64,000 bases of DNA from positions 53,127,776 through 53,191,775 of the forward strand of contig OY829326.1 of the NCBI GenBank assembly GCA_963691655.1. The letters are read 5' to 3'. The notes beneath the pieces were generated by a model. It ran no database searches. It was not told where the DNA came from and was given only the letters and a program-made list of their open reading frames with translations. Position numbers and translations under genes: made by a program. Shown piece by piece: positions 12,291 to 24,676 of this stretch. Source of the stretch: Toxonevra muliebris. Taxonomy: Eukaryota > Arthropoda > Insecta > Diptera > Pallopteridae. Numbering within the stretch: the first letter of the stretch is position 1; every line of letters starts with the position of its first letter.

Positions 12291-14179
12291 AGAAAAATTA
12301 CTGTTACAGACTCATCGCACATCACACATAAGACCACTAGCGGGTCCAGAGATTGTAAAAGGGAAGTACATTTGAAAAGAAAAGAGATAGCACTAGAATT
12401 TCCGTTCTTTCAAAAATCTTTTTATTCAGGAACAACGATCATAATGGTTAATATAGTTATTGCTAAAAAGTACCATTAAAAAACACTGCTTTGAAGTTCG
12501 TTGAACCATAATGAATCCCTTATTATAAGTGCGTCAAACCATTTTCTGAACTAAATTAGGCACTTGCTGAGAGAATGAAAATCAATTTTTAAAAACTCGA
12601 TTGATATTGTATCTGGAAAATTACGTTTACTTTATTTCAAATTCAATTGGCTGGGCCTTGAATTTCGTTCACTTCATCAATTTAGTTCAGATTCAGTTCA
12701 TTCAGCCTTGAAAAGCTGCTGATATTTCTGTTCATATTTTGTTGCCACAGTCTCTAATGCAACCGATAAATCGATTCATATGACCTAGTCGAATGAATAT
12801 AAGCCTGACAAATTCAAAAATCTCAAAAACACTTTTCCACTAAATCAAATCCAAACATTAAAAACTTGAATTACTCATCAATGTTTATAAGTGCTTTAAA
12901 AGATTTCAAATACCATTTTTTTACTATTAAAATATCGTGTTAACATTTTGTAATTAAAAATGTATGTACTTATGTACTTAAATTCATGTGAAAACATTTT
13001 TAAGTTTCCAATATTATTCTGCACTTAAACTTTCAACCTTACTCCTCCGCAAACAATCGTAAATTGCTGCAAATAAAGTTCAGTTCAATTAAAATTGCAA
13101 CTATGCAAAAACCCAAAACCAAACTAAAAGCGGAAAATCTTAATAAAACCAATGAACCGCAGCAAATATACATACACAGAGTAACGCTCGCATATGAACA
13201 AACACATGAGATTCGACTTCTCGGGATGCCGCCTCGAGTGCATGAATATATCATGGAATGTTTTTGCACGACGACACACAAATTTACACCTCTGCTTTAA
13301 CTCATACTTCTTTCCAATAACTTCCACCCCTCATGCCCCTCCACTTCAATCTCTTCTTCGTATATATTCGAACGCATATGCAGACAATAAAATTCCGGTA
13401 ACGAACATAAAGTGTCAAAAACTGCGGTTAACAGCAAACATCAGGCCAAAAACGTACCTAATGCCGGAGGGACGAACAAAATGAACATTTGGCATCCAAT
13501 GTATGTAAGCGAAGAGCACTAAGTTGTTGTTGTTGTTGTAGTTGTTTTATGCCCCAGTTAGTAATAGCAGCAGTAAAAACCATTGTCAATACCAATGGAC
13601 GATCATAAAAGTTTTTGGCAAAACAATTCAATTGTAAGAATGCGGTAACTACGGAATTGTATTTAGGAACTTTTAAATACTCGTGGATATGTATACTAAA
13701 TTTGTATGTACATCAATATCGCAGCAAATTTAGTTAGAGGAAAATGGAAATGGAAATGGAAAATGTTTTCAAAGAAGGACAATATTTTGAATTTGATTAA
13801 GTATGTAGTAAATAGCGAGCACACTTGTAAATAATTCTCATTGTAATGCACAGCTTTGTATAGGTACACAGAGAAAAATGTACAAATATTTTGTTAAACT
13901 ATTTCTACTTAGTTTTAAAAAAGCTGAAAGAACGGCTTAAGCTCACAGTAATAGTAGGGGATACTATTTAATTACATTGATCATAGAACTAGTTGCATGA
14001 ATTGAGTTTTCAAGAAAATCTCTGGATTCGCTGACATTCGCAGCAAATGAGATATGAGGAGCATTGCGTTGTTGCCTAAAATGTAATTCTCCACATTCAG
14101 CGAAGGAGGCTCCATAAATATTTGAATCTGTTGGCTTGCAGCAGAACTGTAAAAGAATTCACTTATTGAAGTCATTACG
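12291..14179. other. Non-coding DNA, nothing recognised
   Basis: No gene or known repeat. Small features are a CACTAGCGGGTCCAGAGATT motif at 12335-12354 that recurs near 59.9 kb, and GGAAAT repeats near 13741-13762. Overlapping frames on both strands at 13039-13484 have no domain. Confidence 0.45.
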
Positions 14180-15370
14180 AATGAATTAAATTTTTCGACT
14201 GCAATCTTTCATTCTATTTGAGATTAATGAATTTAATGACGTCACGAAATCTTCTTGAAGTCAATGACTGTTCCATTCACAGTCAACAGTCAACTGTGAT
14301 TTCACTATAAATAATTCACCATAATACCATGACTTCATATTATAATTAAAGACGTAGTCTGGACTTCAAATTTAGTTGAAGTCTTGAAGTCAAATGATAC
14401 TTCACTTTTACAGATTGCAGTCATTTAATGAAGGATACCACAAAAAATATAAAATTTCTTTAATTAGTAGTGTACAAAAACCTTATAAAAGAAAACGGAA
14501 TAAGTAGTTTCTGGTTCTACGCATTCCCCCAAAATGCAGTGAAGGTGTTTAGGTTAACGAACAAGTACATATACTTACAGTGACACATAGTGCAAATTGA
14601 CTTCAATTAATTCAATGAAGTCTCGACCTGAAAACTTCATTGTTTGATTTAAAATCATTTAGTTGTCAATTAAAATCAATTGAAGTCAGCACTCCATTGA
14701 TGGATTTAAATCAATTAATAAAGTATTCAGGTCGATACTTCATTCAAGAAACTGCTCATTCATGACTTCATATAAATTATTTTCTTATTAATGGTCAGTC
14801 ATTGACTTCAAAATGACTCATGAAGGTGAAAGTACCTACAAAAAACCTCTGTCTGGGGTCTTGAATGTTATTTTTACTACTTGAATAGGAGTGATGGGCT
14901 GATAACTGTTTCCACCTATTATTTCCATAGAATTTATAATTAAAAGATAACAGTATGATTGCTTCAAACGACAATTTCTCAATGGATCAAGATATCCTAG
15001 TTTAGAATATGAAATATTTGAACCCTTTATCAAACTGGAAGATAAGAATAAGCTGAGTACAACTAATTAGTACAAAAAATTTCTGCAATCAACTAATCAG
15101 TCAACTAAAATTTTAGTCATAGGTAACGAATCAGGACTAATTTTAGTCACCACTAAATGAATTTTTCATTTGTCATTCAATCATCAGTTTTAGTCATATC
15201 GTTAGTGTTATGGAGAGACCCAGGGCGTACTACATAACAAGTGGCCAATCTGAAATCACAGCTACAAATTGAAAAATCTTGGGGCATGCCTAAATGACAG
15301 ACATATTTATGATTGGCAATTAATTTTGTTAGTCATTACTTTTTCTCATTAGTCAGATTAAATTTTGCCA
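14180..15370. repeat. TGACTTC / TTAGTCA motif cluster
   Basis: Between about 14200 and 14830 the words GAAGTCA, TGACTTC, CTTCATT and TCATTGA recur many times on both strands, together with a perfect CRE-like palindrome TGACGTCA near 14239. From about 15060 to 15370 a related set follows: CTAATCAGTC, TTTTAGTCA, ACTAATTTTAGTC. No fixed period is visible. It may be a degenerate satellite or an inverted-repeat element that has decayed. A regulatory cluster is possible but unproven. Confidence 0.45.
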
Positions 15371-15976
15371 ACCTGTATTGTCTGGACTTCAATTAAATTG
15401 CAACTGAATTAACTAAAATATTATTTATATTTACAAATCACTTTTTTCCGGTGTACTGAGTATACAAATAATAAATTTGATTATGATGTAAAATGCACAT
15501 TCAAAAGTATACTTATAAAATAGTTTTTATTCTATTTTTTTGATGAAGCAAGCACGTAAAAGAATCTAACATAAGGGCTTCAGACTTTCCTGTGGATCAG
15601 TGGCAAAATTCTTTAAATTTCTTCTATCTGCTGCTAGATCATTAAGTTAAAGCACACTCTATTTCTACCTATGGTATTGACTCCCAAGTTAAGAATGATC
15701 TTCCAACTGAACGTGAGTCCTGAGTATTCTGTTCGAACTTTAGTTCTGCAAAGTTATTCTATAGTTTCTTCAGAAAACAAATGTATAACCTATACATTTG
15801 TCTTCAACAAAAACGGCTTAAGTTTTGTGCCATAGCTCATGATTTGATATAGTTTTTTGCTATCGTATTCTCTGTATCTCGTCAGTTGCAATCTAGCATC
15901 TAGGGCACACAAACGGGTATATAAATTTCTCTTAATGCCTCGGGAAGGTCTGAGATTTGGTCAAAGTTCAATTTGC
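15371..15976. other. AT-rich spacer
   Basis: Nothing recognisable between the motif cluster and the SINE. A short near-palindrome occurs at about 15780-15800 (ATGTATAACCTATACAT). Confidence 0.4.
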
Positions 15977-16290
15977 CGACCTCGATAGTCTAGTGGGTAG
16001 TGCACAAGACTTTCATCTGGGAGGTTCGGGTTCGATTCCCGTCTTCGTCTGGTGGTTAATTTTCATAACTTTCTTATATTCACTATCAATATGAAGTGTA
16101 TTAGAATTATAAGAAAGTATAAAAATACACACCTTGATTGGTAATGGCGAAACCACCGAGCTGATAAAAAATTGCTACATTGCCGTTCGGAATCGGCGTT
16201 AAACTGTAGGTCCAACTATGTGGTATTACAATCGACCGTTCAGGCCTAAGTGTGTCTCTCGACAGCCACGCAAACCTAACCCAACCTATT
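15977..16290 (+). mobile_element. tRNA-Glu-like SINE, type B tail (copy 1)
   Basis: The head is tRNA-like: RNA polymerase III A box TAGTCTAGTGG (15986-15996) and B box GGGTTCGATTCCC (16028-16040), with ACTTTCATC between, matching the anticodon arm of tRNA-Glu (TTC). A ~160-bp body follows, shared with copies at 29.1, 55.5 and 57.0 kb (TTCTTATATTCACTATC, ACACACCTTG, TAAACTGTAGGTCCAAC). The tail, from about 16215, is the type B form (ATGTGGTATTACAAT ... GACAGCCAC) ending in CCTAAC-like repeats. No clear target duplication. It is too diverged in the acceptor stem to be a functional tRNA gene. Confidence 0.82.
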
Positions 16291-16329
16291 CTCAGTACAT
16301 AACGTAGGCATCAATTCACGTTCACTTAA

Positions 16330-16831
16330 CCCTTTCCTTACAATGTTAGCCATATGGCTACCACACTTACATTTCAATATTTTAGCTTGTACTATTTTTA
16401 TTTAAAAATTATTTTAGTCAAACGCCATTATTTCTCGAAAGTTTCCCATCCAAATCTTAAAGTTTTCTTATTGACGACACTGAAAATTGTTCACATTTCT
16501 TTGGCGACTCCAGCATTTTCGTGTTTCATGGTATTTTTTTCAATAAAAGAGCTTACTAGTATATTCAAAGCTTCAAAATTTTTTCGAACAAAAAATGTAT
16601 TCGTGTACCTAATTGTTTAAAAAACGTTATTCGGAATTCGAAAATTTATAAAGATTCCGTTTGGCTCCATAACATCCCAACTTACCAATATGGACTCCAC
16701 CTCCTACCACCCACTGGAATATTGAAATCACTTTCAGTTTAAAGTATTATCACTTTGAGTACTCTCCTCATTCAAAATAGCCCAGTTCCAACTTTTTCCT
16801 ATGGCTCCTTCATAATTCGGTAAGGAAAGGG
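16330..16831. mobile_element. TTAA-flanked piggyBac-like MITE a
   Basis: A 502-bp unit bounded by TTAA (16326-16329 and 16832-16835). The 12-bp terminal inverted repeats are perfect: CCCTTTCCTTAC and GTAAGGAAAGGG. A 14-bp palindrome TAGCCATATGGCTA lies at 16347-16360, 17 bp from the left end. TTAA duplication and CCC...GGG ends are the hallmark of the piggyBac superfamily. The 88-codon frame inside has no domain, so the element looks non-autonomous. Confidence 0.8.
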
Positions 16832-16898
16832 TTAAATATAGAATTTCAAATTTAATAATAATTCTACTCAGTTTAGTAAGCGGTGTCATTTAGTTCTA

Positions 16899-17415
16899 TT
16901 TATTTATTATTTATTATTTAGGGAAGCCCAACCAGGCAGGCACTGCGACCTAAAAGATCTTTTGTGCCATTTCCCATTTTATGACAAAAGACGTTCAGCT
17001 GACCTAATAAAAGTCAAGACATCTTTTGTAGAAGAAGATTTTATTTGATTAGCCGTCAGAAAAGGAACACCAAAAATTCTTCCTCTGAGCCGAGCCAAGG
17101 CCGGACATTCACACAGAATGTGAGGTGTCGACTCGTCATCTTCCAGACATAGACGACACTCTGTCTCATTAGACAGACCTATTTTGTTTAGGTGATATCT
17201 GAGCCCATAGTGTCCAGACATGTAGCCCACCAATAGCCTAAGGTCTGATTAGGGATAAGAGATGGGCTTAGTTTGGGCAAGCGGCACGATAAGCGCTTTT
17301 GCCTGTCTTAAACCTGGGATAGAGTTCCAATACTCTAGCCATTTTGCCTTAGACCACTCCTCAACGATAGATTTAGTTCTAAGTTCCAGGCCATTCAGAG
17401 CATTTCAAACTAGTG
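16899..17415 (-). mobile_element. LINE 3' end with TAA-rich tail
   Basis: Minus-strand 3' fragment of a non-LTR retrotransposon: the C-terminal end of ORF2, then ~80 bp of 3' UTR, then a tail of TAAATAA-type repeats (plus-strand 16899-16920). Short 3' fragments are the usual product of incomplete target-primed reverse transcription. The block 16937-16968 in the 3' UTR matches the tail of the dimeric SINEs almost exactly (30 of 32 bases with 57.4 kb). A TAA-repeat tail is known for I-type elements; I do not assign a clade beyond that. Confidence 0.85.
16979..17398 (-). pseudogene. LINE ORF2 C-terminus (zinc-finger tail)
   Basis: A single minus-strand frame interrupted once, by TAA at plus coordinates 17249-17251. 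It reads from LNGLELRTKS through EEWSKAKWLEYW (a region that follows the RNase H domain in many insect LINEs) to GHYGLRYHLNKIGLS, then the C-x2-C ... H-x4-C motif CRLCLEDDESTPHILCEC and PALARLRGRIFG. This Cys/His block is typical of the ORF2 C-terminus of Jockey/I/R1-type elements. The reverse transcriptase and endonuclease are absent (5' truncation). The rest of the frame is well preserved. Confidence 0.85.
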
Positions 17416-17420
17416 TCAGA

Positions 17421-20400
17421 TCGAAAGTGATTTTGTGACCGAAGCCCTTCGGCTTCAAAGGACTTTTAAAATATAAAAAAATAAAAATTTTAAAATTTAT
17501 TTTTTCTACCTATTTGCAAACATAAATAGGAAAACATAAGTAATAGAGTTGATCAGCAATACTAAATAACTGTTCACTGACTACTTACTAGTCGGAAAAG
17601 CTGACAAATATTTTTCTACAATTTGCTTTTAGGGAGTCGTCTGGTGTGACAGCTGTTTTTTGTATGCCTTTTTGTGAATTTTTTGTAAAAAATATTGAAA
17701 ATATACTTGCTCTGTATTTTTATCGTGAATTTATTAGCATCTCGAGAATAATTTTACATTTTTTTACGCTAAATCGAGTATACATTTCTGGAACGATACC
17801 CGTGTCAAGAAAATTTGTGCGTTGATTGCCGTGATTCCAGCTGTTTTACTCATCTAAAATTAAAATTGAAATAGCGTACCAGAATTAAGTCAAAATATTA
17901 AAAATTCAGTTTTTGGCAAAATTATGAAAATAAATAATTGATATCCGTAATTTTTTTTTTCAAATTAAAAACAAAAACTATGACAGATATCATTATGATC
18001 CTTGTTCGGGCTAGAACTATAGGTGTACTGAAGATATCATGAAAATTTGAGCTCAATCAGTTCATTAGTTTTGGAGATAACATGACAGTCATTTCGAAAA
18101 ACGAAGTTTTGAGGAAAACGAATGAAGTTCGAAAAAAAATTCTTAAAAATTGTCAATTGTCGTTTTTTTCACAGGAGGGACTGTAATCCTATCTTAAACC
18201 AATTTTTGAGCTTAAGCAGTAACAATTTCCAGAAAATTAGTTCTTATAATATACTAACCTTCTACACTGAACAAAATATGTGTAATGTGTATTCCCCCCC
18301 CCCCCCCCCAAAGGCGACACGCTGGGTCTGTTCTTTTCTTCAAATCTGTGAAAGTGTGTGAAATTCACAATACACGTTTGTTTTTTTACATTTCAAATTG
18401 TAATAAATTACTTACAAGTCATTAAATTAAGTAAAGTACTTTCAACACATTCGCATACACAATTCATAATAAAAAGCCATAACAGAAAAAACGAAAAAAT
18501 TATATTTTTGAAGATTCTAAACATTTTTGCTTCATAAAACTTATAAATGTAGGTATTAAACACACACGCACTCACATACATATGAAATGCAAAAAAGTCC
18601 TTTACAAAGTTGAGAATTATACCAACAAAACACTAAAATGCTGAGTTGCAATGGAAACGCTGTTTTACATATGAGAGTACTATAAGTGCATAAATAATAA
18701 ATTTACGATTTCCTGTTTAAAAAAACATTGTTGCAAATAGAAGAAAAGAAAAAAATGAAGAAAGGCCACAAAAAAAAAGAATTTTTTTTTTAAATCAAAT
18801 ATATGCAAATGATTGTAAAAGAGTATGCAAAAAAAAAAAAATATCTACTGTAATTTCTATTACTAAAAAAAAAAAAAATTGAACGCATTCAACGTCAAAA
18901 AGATTTTTGAATTCACGCTCAAAAAATTGCTTAACTATTAAAAAATTGCTAAAAAAAAAAAAAAGAAAAGAAAATAATAACGAACAACAATAACAAATAT
19001 TTGAATTTGCTACACTCCAGAAAACAAATCAAGTGCATTCTCAAAACTGCTATTACTACACATACAAACATTCATGTATATATGTATATACCCGACTGCG
19101 AAATTAAATACGTTTCCACCTTGCTGCGCATCTGAAGCGCGTCAGTTGAAAATTGCTTGAGTTCGCTGTATGTGAATGAGCGAAATTCAATTCAGTCTCG
19201 TTGCTTTGTCATGTACATATGCGCAAAAAAGCAGCACAAAAATTAAACTTACGCAAGATTTCTATGTGCAATTTGTTATAGGTTTATGTAGTTATTTAAT
19301 TCTTATGAATTTTATTTATGTTTAATAAAATAATTGGTATCTTTTTGTTTAATTATTCTGCTGATTGAAAATAGAAGCGATCGTAAAAGTTTCTATCAGT
19401 CTGGGTCGTTTCTTTTCTAATACACATTATGTTTTTCAGCCTAATACAATTCGAATAGTAAACTGAACTTTGCATAAAACTGTTTCATTTGGGAGCAAAA
19501 CCACATAAAAAAGGAAATTAATAACTTTCAGTTCCAGGCTTATAATATAAGAAACGAATAGGATATTAGGTCTCCTTCTTCTTAAAAAGAAACAAGCTCA
19601 AATTATAACTGGAATACTCACATGAGCTTCTGTCATTTGTACAATGACCTCACGAATTTTTGCAGCAAATGACTCAGAATCACTTCTGATGCGCACATCA
19701 TGACCATTGGGTATATACTACGCTTTTCTCTGTATGTTTGGATGTGTGTGTGCGTGTTTGTAGCACAACCAAAATATTTTTTTTTTTTATGGAAAAATGA
19801 GAAAAACGATTTTCATTGCATTTTTTCATTTCATTCCGTTCTCATTCGTTACGTTCCTTCCGTTTGAATAAAGAAAGCAAAATTGTAGTAGCACCGAAAA
19901 AAAAAAAAACAAATCAAAAATTACACATACTACAACAATAACAACAGCAAGTAGCAGAAGAAACAGCAAAAGAAAAAGAAGAAAAGTACAACGAAATGAA
20001 TGAAGAAGGATATCAGCAGCTATGGTTGCTAACAAATAAATACTAGCAGCAGTCAGTACATAGTGTAAAATTCAAACCAGGCTAACAAACCTAACCATTT
20101 TAGTATATATTGGGCAAAAAGCCAAATATCCAAAAATTTCCAGCATGCACACACACATGCACATAAATATTTGGAAAGTTAGAGATTTGCTGCACTCACA
20201 TAAAAAGCGCAGTGTTGTATTTAAATTTTATGTGTGTGTGTGTGTGTATGTTTGGTTGAAAGTGAAATGTAGAAAATTGCGGCTTTGGCATAAATTTGTT
20301 TTTCTGTTATTTGTGTGAATTTTCATTATTGTGCCTCTTTTTCGCTCTCAGCTCGTAATCCTTTCGTTTCTCTACTTTTTCTCTCTCTCTCTATTTTTTT

Positions 20401-21501
20401 TTCCTGTTATTTTTTTGTTGATATAATTAATTTTTATAATTGTATTTTTTGAGGCAGTGGCTTTTTCATTCTTTAGACTTGAGTTAGATAGTGACGCAGG
20501 GTTGCAACATGAAAGTATGCTATACGGAAACTCAGTAATTGAGCTTGGTATCAGTGGTTTTGTCAACATTTTCTCAAAGTTTCACCGAGAGTTTGAATAT
20601 TGAAAGAACCTTTAACAGAATTCTGTCTTCAAAATTAATTGGTATCGATGCAGAAACAGTGAAATTTTGTTTGGACCAGAAAGGATGCAATCAATAGGTC
20701 AACCATATGATAGTCTGAAGTTTATGCCCATTTTTTTGATAAGAAAATAACCCAGCGCTTTCTTCTTCTTGAGAGAAAACCAGCTTAAATTTTGTCTTAA
20801 GAACTCAGAGTTTTTGGTATAGTGTTGTCATGGAGTAGCGTTTTATCTTCTGTAGAGACTGCGAAAATTAAGAAGAAACTAAGACCACGGCCTCTACGAA
20901 TGTCCCAATATTCCGACCCCTCAACTTAGTTTCATAGGAGACATCCCGTTCGGAGAGCTGAATGTGCTGGCGAAGATTCTTCCAATAGAGTTCATCAAGA
21001 GTGCACGATGATTCAAGATGTATTCAATAGAGTAAAACTGTTCAAGATACCATGCAAACATAAATCAAAATTAACCAATTTTTTACCTCCATGAACGCTC
21101 AGAGTGTGAGCCATCGCATTCAATTGCTTCTTCAAATTTATGCTTTATGCAAGGAGATTTGTTTCTCAACTTCACATTTTTCTTACAAGGCCTAAACTCT
21201 GAAATACTTTCTCAATTACTACTCTTATAGTTTAGGCGTTCCCATCACTTAGTAAAATACTCCTTACCAAATCCCTTTTATATCTGCCTGAGAAATCTAA
21301 ATCAAGTTGGATGTGGGAGTTTAGATTGTTGCTAATGAAAGTGGAACTTCTCTTATTCCAGTCAGATTTATTCGGTTAAAAGATATATTGAGCTTTTCTT
21401 CATAGTCTCTACTCAATGCCGAATTTTGATTTTCCCAAACTTGGATCTCTTAGTCTAGATATACGTTTTCAGACTGATAACACAGTCCAACAGCATTTTT
21501 T
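17421..21501. other. AT-rich non-coding DNA with homopolymers
   Basis: No supported gene. It includes a 16-base poly-C run at 18294-18309, several poly-A runs at 18770-18970, CA runs near 18560 and 20146, and (TG)n at about 20231-20247. The segment 17930-18250 (GAAGATATCATGAAAATTTG, TTCATTAGTTTTGG) looks like a decayed repeat but I cannot name it. 20580-21060 is also unassigned. Confidence 0.45.
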
Positions 21502-21781
21502 CAACAGAATAGCCACCCTATAATGCTGAAAGGACATTTTTATCAAAAACGGGGTCAAATTGATCCATAAAAATAAGAACTAAAGGGTTAAAATATTCTA
21601 CAGAAATGATATGATGATTTATAACACTTTTTACACTTAGTATGCAGCTAACTTCGATCAAAAAATTAAAACTTTCGCCAACTGTAAAAAAACAACTGAG
21701 GCGTGATGGACTATAACTTTATTTTACGAAAATGGTCTATACTACATGCCCTTTCAGGATTATAGAGTGGCTATTCTGTTG
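21502..21781. mobile_element. 280-bp MITE with 36-bp TIRs
   Basis: The terminal inverted repeats (21502-21537 and 21746-21781) agree at 33 of 36 positions and begin CAACAGAATAGCCAC. The interior is AT-rich with no frame. A GGGTTAA word near 21591 may be a solo piggyBac-like terminus unrelated to these TIRs. Flanks do not show an unambiguous target duplication, so the superfamily is not called. Confidence 0.72.
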
Positions 21782-24553
21782 CAGCCAAAAAGTCTTAATT
21801 TTTTTTTGAACGGTGTAATTGTAGTCCTATTGAGTTTTGGTGTTTTAAATCAAAAATCCCAGTGCTAGTTAGTTCAAGAAAAAGATTCATTTTCTGACCC
21901 AAAGTTCATGAAAAATAAAGCTCTGTACATTTATATCAAAACTGACTTTCTAACTTCTCTAGCGTTCCAACCGATAGAACTGTGCAACTGGTAAAATCCG
22001 GAGAGGGATTTAAAAAGTGTTTATTTTAATTTATAACAGTTCTTAAATCCCCTTCCGAGCGAGGAAACGGAATATTTGTAGCACAATGCATTATTTTTTT
22101 CTTCTTAAATTTATAGAGATAAAGAGAAAAAAATTAAAATTTTAACTTTTGAAGTCGTTAATCCTAAAATGACGGGCTGAACGTTTTCACATTTTGTCAA
22201 CTCAGTTAATTTTTAATGAGGCATATTTTTGAAAAAAAAAAAAACATTCGTTTTGTTTCTTAACCGTTTGTTTATTCACCGAAATGAGGGAAAATATGAA
22301 AAAAGGATCGTTATACACCATCGATAAAAAATGTTCCGAATAGAAGATAATTTTCTCTCAAACTCCAAACAATAAATATATAAAATTAGTATTTCTATCC
22401 GGATACATTCAACTTAGCCCGTATTTTCCTAAGTTAAATCACATGTCAAATTGAATGATAACATTTAATTTTCGATCAAAGTTAATTTCAAGTGAAATAC
22501 ACAACCCAATGAAGTAGTAGTACCATAATAGTAAATAAATACTAATCTAAGTGAATTCAGCGTCTTATCATTTATTGCAATAATTTTTCATCTTTATCAT
22601 TATAATTTTCTTATCAGCATTTTTTACTGTTTAAAAATATTTTATAAGTATGTACCGACTTTTCTAGTTATTACAATGAACATTTGATACTTTCCAGATA
22701 ATCAACCTCATTATATTATCAATAAATAAAATTCATTTGTTTGTTATCGACGATTTTCGTATGCGTATACAACTTACTTATAACCTTTTAAGCAAGTTGT
22801 TAGTTTGGTATACCTACCTCACCCAATAAATAACTAAATTTTATATGTTTTGCAATAATTTTTTTTTTAGAAACTTTATTACTTTAATTTTTAATTGTCC
22901 ATTTATATGTTAAATTCATTAAGTTTTCCTTTCAATTTGAACCGCAATTCGCTGCTACTAATGAATTAACCTCGTGATTGTAAGATAAAAATATTATCCA
23001 CATGACTAATATCGTGACTAACTAAACTAATAGCATGTTATTATTGTGAGTGTGTTTTTTGCAAATTTCTAGTACGCATTTTTGAAACTTAGAAATTGGA
23101 ACTGAACGAATTTTCATCCTTTTCCTTGAATCTCGGCTGTATATTTATGTAATTAAACTGCTCACTGTGGTGCTGGTACTAAATAAAAAATAAACCACTA
23201 GAACCTTTTCTCTTACTAGGTTTTATTCTCCACAGTTGGCAACTAAGTAATCTCTACTCTATCCATCAAAAACTAGAACTATGAATATATAAGGTCCCAA
23301 TATTCAAATGAAAAACTGAGGTCCTTGCTTAATGAACTCTTTCAATTTTATCAAAATAGGTATTTTTGTTACTTGGAGAACATCCGATTGTAGATTATAA
23401 AGTCTCGCCAGTACCTTCAATACTGAAATACCATATAAGCTGAGCTGTTCATGAAGAAAGTTGCTTTGGGTTGAACAGCCAAAATCTCTTATTGAGAAAT
23501 AATTAAATTAGGTATTTCCGCAGAAAAATTGTGCCAGATTCTGACATAGTGTTAAAAGTGTTCTATCTATCTTATATCGGTAGTAATATCCTCAAACCTT
23601 CCTCCCCGTTAATATTTACTTTGAGCCTGCGAGCTACAATGACACATTGTAAATTGAGAAGAAACTCTCGAACACTTATTGTACGGTTGTCAGTCTGGTT
23701 CCTCAGTGAACTAGTGTAGACTTCTGACATCAAATACTAATATTCTCTTGAAATTCTGTGATCTGACGAAATGGGTTTTTAAGCCCTGATACTTTGGAAC
23801 AGCAATGTGACTTTCTTTTTATTATCAATAGACCCATTACCTACACCTATTTGGTTTCCCAATGCTTAAGGTGAAAATAATAATGAAATCTTCATTTCAT
23901 TGGCATTTGACAAACAAGACATGGTTTTTACCAGCAGAACACAGCTTCTTCTACTCAGACCACTACTTCATTTATTTTTTAACTTCTCCACTCAAAAAAA
24001 AAAAGCACAAAATAAAAAATATCAAAGTTGTCATTAAAAAATTTAACTTTAACATTACTGAACCAAAACGAAAAATGTTAAATTAATGTGTTAATAATGT
24101 AGTTTTAACATTAAAAATCTAAACATACTACTTTTGATATTAAAAATGTAGAATTTATATGACAGTAGTTTAGAATTGGCACTACTAAATATAAATTTGA
24201 TATGATATATAATTTTATTCAAATACAAATAGCTCTTTATTTCCAATTACAGAAGTCCCATCTTGTTTATATTTGTGGTTTTCCTTCAATTTACAAAGTG
24301 ACTCATTTTTTTAGACTCCTTCGACTTTGATTGTCTTGCTTATGTTTATTAATACAGAAAAAACATTTTCACTAATGAAAATTCTAATCCCGTTTTGTCC
24401 TTTTTAAAATTGTATAATGAAAAATGCCATTTCACAATTGAGAAATATTGTGAGTATGCTTTTTTAATATTAAATTTGCATAAGATATAACAATTTTACA
24501 TGAAGAATGCAATAAGTAACTAATGTGAACATTTATAATGTAATTTTAATATT
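21782..24553. other. AT-rich non-coding DNA
   Basis: No supported gene. A 14-bp near-perfect inverted repeat (GGAGAGGGATTTAA / TTAAATCCCCTTCC) lies at about 21998-22062. The remainder is AT-rich; short frames at 23531-23719 and 23862-24086 have no domain. Confidence 0.45.
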
Positions 24554-24557
24554 TTAA

Positions 24558-24672
24558 CCCAGTAAAACCTAGCGGTGCCATATGGCACCTTGTCACTGAG
24601 CTGTTCCTGAGCCAGGTTCAAAAACAATTTTTTTCACAAGTAACTTTCTTGCTTCCACTCATCCTTAATGGG
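24558..24672. mobile_element. TTAA-flanked piggyBac-like MITE b
   Basis: A 115-bp unit flanked by TTAA (24554-24557 and 24673-24676), beginning CCCAGTAAAACC and ending CCTTAATGGG. A perfect 16-bp palindrome GGTGCCATATGGCACC lies at 24574-24589, 16 bp from the left end. The TIRs are short and imperfect. Non-autonomous. Confidence 0.68.
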
Positions 24673-24676
24673 TTAA

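Noticed and set aside
11665..12337. 187- and 182-codon frames with heptad repeats
   Set aside because: The 7-residue period is forced by the 7-bp DNA unit read over 21 bp; both strands are open for the same reason.
15977..16050. tRNA gene on the plus strand
   Set aside because: The A and B boxes are good, but acceptor-stem pairing is poor and the sequence continues into a SINE body present at three other sites.
16937..16968. SINE inserted in the LINE 3' UTR as the source of the shared block
   Set aside because: The block is continuous with the LINE coding end and its TAA tail, with no SINE head or body nearby, so a shared terminus is simpler.
21585..21597. GGGTTAA as a TTAA-element terminus inside the 280-bp MITE
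   Set aside because: No partner TTAACCC end within a plausible distance; kept only as a solo word.
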